Below are positions 60,711 through 64,000 of a stretch of DNA of 64,000 bases, one piece after another. Positions within the stretch are counted from its first letter, which is position 1; each line of letters starts with the position of its first letter. A model generated the notes under the pieces. That model saw only the letters and a list, made by a program, of their open reading frames with translations, did not search any database and was not told the origin of the DNA. Where the stretch lies: assembly GCF_016906305.1 (NCBI RefSeq), contig NZ_JADDOL010000003.1, positions 124,001 to 188,000 of the forward strand. Direction: 5' to 3'. The translations under genes and the position numbers were made by a program. The stretch is from Alloalcanivorax marinus. Lineage in GTDB: Bacteria; Pseudomonadota; Gammaproteobacteria; Pseudomonadales; Alcanivoracaceae.

Positions 60711-61327
60711 CCACACCCAGCTGGCGGCTGGACGATGTTCAGGTGATCGCCAACGAAAACCCTTACACGTTCCATAAGCCGTCGGCCACGGCGGTGCAGA
60801 GCCTGATGCCCGGTGACCGGGCCAGGCTGCTGTTCCTGTTTCACTCGGACGACCCGGACGCGCCCACCGGCGAGCGCCTGTGGGTGGAGATCGTGCGCAT
60901 CGAGGAAGGCGTGTTTCATGGCCGGCTGGATAACCCGCCTCTCCATCTCCAGGATCTGGCGCCGGGTGACGCGGTGCGTTTCGAGGCCCGGCACATCATG
61001 GACGTGAGCGTGGACGACCCGGAGCCGTCGCTGGCGAAGCGTTACGCGGCCCACTGCCTGGTGTCCCGGGACGCCTACGTGGAAGGCGGCAACGTGGGTT
61101 TCATGTATCGCGAGCAACCGGTGGACGAGAACGACAGCGGCTGGTGCTTCATGAGCGGTGAGGAAAGCGACGCCTACCTGAACGACCCGGCCAACGTGCT
61201 CAATCTGCCGCTGGGCGCGATCCTGGCCGAGGACGACAGTTTCGTGGCGTTGCTGTCCTGGCCGCCGGAGGTGGCCTTCGAGCGCACCGAGGACGGCACC
61301 TTCCGGGAAGTATCGATGCCCGAGTAG
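60707..61327 (+). CDS. DUF2185/Imm33-like protein with an N-terminal DUF2314-like domain
   Basis: The 206-residue protein has an N-terminal half with RLWVEIVRIEEGVFHGRLDN and LAPGDAVRFEARHIMDVSVD (DUF2314-like), and a C-terminal half with YVEGGNVGFMYREQPVDEND, SGWCFMSGEESDAYLNDP and NLPLGAIL (DUF2185, grouped with Imm33-type immunity). It is translationally coupled to the RlaP-like gene. The pair may be part of a defence or immunity set. Function is unknown. Confidence 0.75.
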   Translation: MTTPSWRLDDVQVIANENPYTFHKPSATAVQSLMPGDRARLLFLFHSDDPDAPTGERLWVEIVRIEEGVFHGRLDNPPLHLQDLAPGDAVRFEARHIMDVSVDDPEPSLAKRYAAHCLVSRDAYVEGGNVGFMYREQPVDENDSGWCFMSGEESDAYLNDPANVLNLPLGAILAEDDSFVALLSWPPEVAFERTEDGTFREVSMPE

Positions 61328-61453
61328 GCGACACCGGCGCGGAGCCCACGGATGGGGCAAAGCGCACGGTTCGGGGCCTTGAAATTCCCGCTCGGGCTAT
61401 CAGGTGAAGGGGAAGCCATCCCTTAAGCAACCCATCGCGCAAGGAGGTCGAGT

Positions 61454-62638
61454 ATGGTTGCCCCCGTCGAAACCCATCCGTTGCCCGATCGCCAGGCGGC
61501 CATGGTCCTCACCGGCCATGGCGGCCTGGACAAGCTGGTCTACCGCGAAGACCTGCCGGTACCACGTCCGGAGCCCGGACAGGTGCTGGTGCGGATCACC
61601 GCCACCGCCAAGAACAACACCGACCGCAAGGCCCGCGAAGGGCTCTACCCCACCAAGGACCGGGACGAAGTGGCGTCCTTCCAGATGGGCGGTTCGCCGA
61701 CCCTGACGTTTCCTCGCATCCAGGGCGCCGACGTGGCCGGCCGCGTGGTGGCGGTGGGCGAGGGCGTCGACGCCGGCCGCCTCGGCGAGCGCGGGCTGCT
61801 GGACTTCAACCTGTACCCGGACGCGCGCCGGGATCTGAACCTCACCCCGGACTATTACGGCCACGGCGCCGACGGCGGCTTCGCCGAGTACATCGCGGTG
61901 CCCGCCGACCAGTTCCACGCCGTGGGGCGGCCGGATCTGGCCGACGCGGAGCTGGCGGCCCTGGGCATGTGCTCTTACCAGACCGCCTACCACATGCTCA
62001 CCGCCGCCGGCGTCGGGGCCGGCGAACGGGTGCTGGTGACCGGCGCCAGTGGCGGCGTGGGCACGGCGCTGATTCAGCTGTGCCGGATTCTCGGTGCCAT
62101 TCCCTATGCCCTGAGCACGCCGGACAAGGCCGAGGATCTGCGCGCCCTGGGCGCCGAGGCGGTGCTGGACCGTTCGCGCATGGACGACTTCACCGAGGCG
62201 GTCAAGGCGGTGACCGGCGGCGCGCCGCTGGACGCGGTGATGGATCTGGTGGGCGGCGCCTTCACCGACCGCTTTATCGACGCCATGATTTTCGATATGG
62301 CGGCGCGCAACAGCTATCCGAGGCTGAGCATCGCCGGCGCCAGCGGTGGCAACGTCAGTGAGATTCTGTGGACGCGCATCTACCTCTATCAGGTGCAGGT
62401 GTTCGGGGTATCCCACGGCACCCGCGAGGAGGCCGAACAGCTGATCGACTGGATCCGTGACGGCGCCCTCAAGCCCGTGCTCCACGGTGCCTTCCGGCTG
62501 TCCGACCTGCACCGGGCGGAACGCTATTTCGTGGAACGCGGCAGCCGCTTCCTGGGCAAGATCGTGATCGTGCCCGATGCCCAGTGGGAGACCCATGGCG
62601 CGCCGTTCGCACTGCCCGGGCAAGAGGACGCGCCATGA
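61454..62638 (+). CDS. Zinc-independent MDR oxidoreductase (quinone reductase-like)
   Basis: The 394-residue protein has the MDR fold: VLVRITATAKNNTDRKAREG, IQGADVAGRVVAVGEGVDAG, DGGFAEYIAVPADQF and the Rossmann VLVTGASGGVGTALIQLCRI. It ends with SDLHRAERYFVERGSRFLGKIVI. It has no zinc-ligand cysteines. It is coupled by ATGA overlap to the proline-racemase-family gene, so the two enzymes probably act on one small-molecule pathway. Confidence 0.88.
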   Translation: MVAPVETHPLPDRQAAMVLTGHGGLDKLVYREDLPVPRPEPGQVLVRITATAKNNTDRKAREGLYPTKDRDEVASFQMGGSPTLTFPRIQGADVAGRVVAVGEGVDAGRLGERGLLDFNLYPDARRDLNLTPDYYGHGADGGFAEYIAVPADQFHAVGRPDLADAELAALGMCSYQTAYHMLTAAGVGAGERVLVTGASGGVGTALIQLCRILGAIPYALSTPDKAEDLRALGAEAVLDRSRMDDFTEAVKAVTGGAPLDAVMDLVGGAFTDRFIDAMIFDMAARNSYPRLSIAGASGGNVSEILWTRIYLYQVQVFGVSHGTREEAEQLIDWIRDGALKPVLHGAFRLSDLHRAERYFVERGSRFLGKIVIVPDAQWETHGAPFALPGQEDAP

Positions 62639-63681
62639 AGGACCAGCTGACGCTGCAACTGCTCGACACCCACGCCGGCGGCGATGTGAGCCGCATCGTC
62701 ACCGGTGGGGTCGATCCGCTGCCCGGCGACACGGTACGCCAGAAAATGGAATACCTGCGGGACGACGCGGATGGCCTGCGGCGGCTGTTGCTGGAGGAGC
62801 CCTATGGCGCGCCGGAAATGTCCGTGGACCTGATCGTGCCGGCGTCGGACCCGCGCGCGGAAATCGGCTACATCATCATGGAGGTGATGGGCTATCCGAT
62901 CTATTCCGGGTCCAACACCATCTGCACCGCCACCGCTCTGCTGGAGAGCGGACTGATCGCCAAACGCGAGGGGCTGCAGAGTTTCATGCTGGAATCGCCG
63001 GCGGGGCTGGTGCACATCGACGCCCGGGTGGAGAACGGCCGGGTGGAGGCCATCACCTGCGGCGGCCTGCCCAGTTACATCGACACCTACCGGGCTTCCA
63101 TCCATGTGCCGAGCCTGGGCGACGTGACGTACAGCGTGGCCTACAGCGGCGGCTTCTACGCCCTGTTGGACGCCCGCGAGCTGGGCTTTCATCTGACCCG
63201 CGACGAGGAGGCCGACCTGGCCCGCTGCGCCGGCGCCATCGTCGAGGCGATCCAGACCCGGCGGGGCTTCTCCCATTACGCCCTGGGCGACGTGGGGCCC
63301 TTGCCCTTTCTGCATTTCATGGGGCCGGAGGAGCGGGTGGCCGACGATTATTACCGCTCCCGCTCCGCCACCTACGTGCACCCCGGTGTGATCTGCCGCA
63401 GCACCACCGGCACCGGCACCTCGGCGCGGCTGGCGTTGATGCACCATGAAGGGCGCATCCGGCCCGGCGACCGGCTGGAAACCGTATCGCTGCGGGAGTC
63501 GGGCTTCGTCGGTGAGTTTCTGGGAGTGGACACCCTGGGCGAGCGCGGCCACGACGTGGTGCGCAACACCATTACCGGCAAGGCGCACATTCTGGCGCGC
63601 TCGGAGACGGTGGTGAACTGCGACGATCCGATGGTCTCCTGCGCCGGGCTGCACCACATCCTCTCTTCCCGGTCTTTATAG
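62635..63681 (+). CDS. Proline-racemase-family enzyme lacking both catalytic cysteines
   Basis: The 348-residue protein follows the proline racemase/trans-3-hydroxyproline dehydratase fold: QLLDTHAGGDVSRIVTGG, MGYPIYSGSNTICTATALLESG, and RSTTGTGTSARLALMHHEG. In the racemase the first catalytic Cys sits in MCGH, while here the aligned residue is Ser91. The second, in the DRSPCGTGT motif, is Thr258 here. Proline racemases use two Cys and 3-hydroxyproline dehydratases use Cys-Thr, so the Ser-Thr pair suggests a different or dehydratase-like activity. It starts at ATG 62635, overlapping the MDR gene. Confidence 0.85.
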   Translation: MKDQLTLQLLDTHAGGDVSRIVTGGVDPLPGDTVRQKMEYLRDDADGLRRLLLEEPYGAPEMSVDLIVPASDPRAEIGYIIMEVMGYPIYSGSNTICTATALLESGLIAKREGLQSFMLESPAGLVHIDARVENGRVEAITCGGLPSYIDTYRASIHVPSLGDVTYSVAYSGGFYALLDARELGFHLTRDEEADLARCAGAIVEAIQTRRGFSHYALGDVGPLPFLHFMGPEERVADDYYRSRSATYVHPGVICRSTTGTGTSARLALMHHEGRIRPGDRLETVSLRESGFVGEFLGVDTLGERGHDVVRNTITGKAHILARSETVVNCDDPMVSCAGLHHILSSRSL

Positions 63682-63802
63682 TGTTTTGCAAACCCCGGGT
63701 TTCCGTGGGCGGTGGCGGGCTGCACACTGAGTGTCACATCGCATGCTTCACATCGCGCGTTCCCATACCGCGTAACACGGCTGAACAACGAAAGGAGGCA
63801 CC

Positions 63803-64000
63803 ATGTACAGCGCTGAGTACGCCACCAACCACCCGACCCGTGACGAAATCCAGGGCATTGTCGAGCCCACCGTGCTCGAGTTCGGCAGCCCGGACTGCCC
63901 CTACTGCCAGAAAACCGAGCCGATGGTGAAGGCCGCCTTCCAGGACTTTCCCGGTATCAGCCACGTCAAGCTGGCGGATCACGAGGACAAGATGCTGGGC
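63803..64000 (+). CDS. Thioredoxin/glutaredoxin-family protein (3' truncated by window edge)
   Basis: The 66 visible residues run MYSAEYATNHPTRDEIQGIV, then LEFGSPDCPYCQKTEPMVKAAF and HVKLADHEDKMLG. The CPYC motif is a redox-active dithiol of the glutaredoxin type in a thioredoxin-like fold. AAAGGAGG lies just upstream of the ATG at 63803. The gene runs off the window end. Confidence 0.9.
   Translation, partial: MYSAEYATNHPTRDEIQGIVEPTVLEFGSPDCPYCQKTEPMVKAAFQDFPGISHVKLADHEDKMLG

Overview
The window is 64 kb of a GC-rich chromosome. Gene content (xseA divergent from guaB-guaA, a TAXI-type TRAP transporter, a RIO kinase, many TetR/AraC regulators, esterases and oxidoreductases) points to a free-living gammaproteobacterium. 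Alcanivorax/Alloalcanivorax or a Pseudomonas-like marine or hydrocarbon-associated genus is my guess, made without a database search. Most of the window is ordinary high-GC host DNA. Several AT-richer patches are clearly accessory.

Layout. 0-4.9 kb: a putative signalling operon (TonB-dependent receptor, periplasmic binding-protein-like protein, hybrid histidine kinase), then a REP pair. 4.9-9.8 kb: xseA and guaB-guaA with a recognisable promoter and terminator. 9.8-12.9 kb: an accessory junction at the 3' end of guaA. It holds a GNAT-like cargo gene, a diverged second copy of the guaA 3' end, and remnants of a relaxase, a LysR regulator and a RhuM protein around an intact HxlR/GST pair. 13-19.6 kb: a catabolic cluster (PhyH dioxygenase, VOC dioxygenase-like protein, FAH hydrolase, MDR reductase, flavin monooxygenase) with a TetR regulator whose likely palindromic operators are visible. 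19.7-23.2 kb: an AT-rich island with an unassigned reverse transcriptase, a TIR-like nucleotide-binding protein ending in a perfect SSB C-terminal peptide, and a membrane-anchored protein. attC-like folded sites follow the first two genes. 23.3-32 kb: two small genes, lldD, a class II Fic protein, a second TetR with operators at its own and an epimerase promoter, a monooxygenase, an AraC regulator, and an AbiE type IV toxin-antitoxin pair.

32-45.8 kb: RIO kinase, TAXI-TRAP operon, VOC protein, methyltransferase, DadA-like oxidase, small hypotheticals, NnrU, a phospholipase D/cardiolipin-synthase-like lipoprotein, YetF and EamA proteins. 46-51.5 kb: a periplasmic three-subunit molybdenum hydroxylase (PaoABC type), a DUF72 protein and a broken HigB with intact antitoxin. 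51.5-58.2 kb: two tandem paralogous lipoprotein carboxylesterases, a divergent AraC regulator and a PAS-GAF-GGDEF cyclase. 58.2-64 kb: an alpha/beta hydrolase, a group of immunity-like/RNA-repair-like small proteins, an MDR oxidoreductase translationally coupled to a proline-racemase-family enzyme lacking both catalytic cysteines, and the start of a thioredoxin-fold protein.

The strongest candidate for an undescribed system is 19.7-23.2 kb: RT, TIR-winged-helix-SSB-tail protein and membrane protein in a cassette-like arrangement. Its defence role is inference. The SSB-like tail, RT motifs and folded sites are read directly from sequence.
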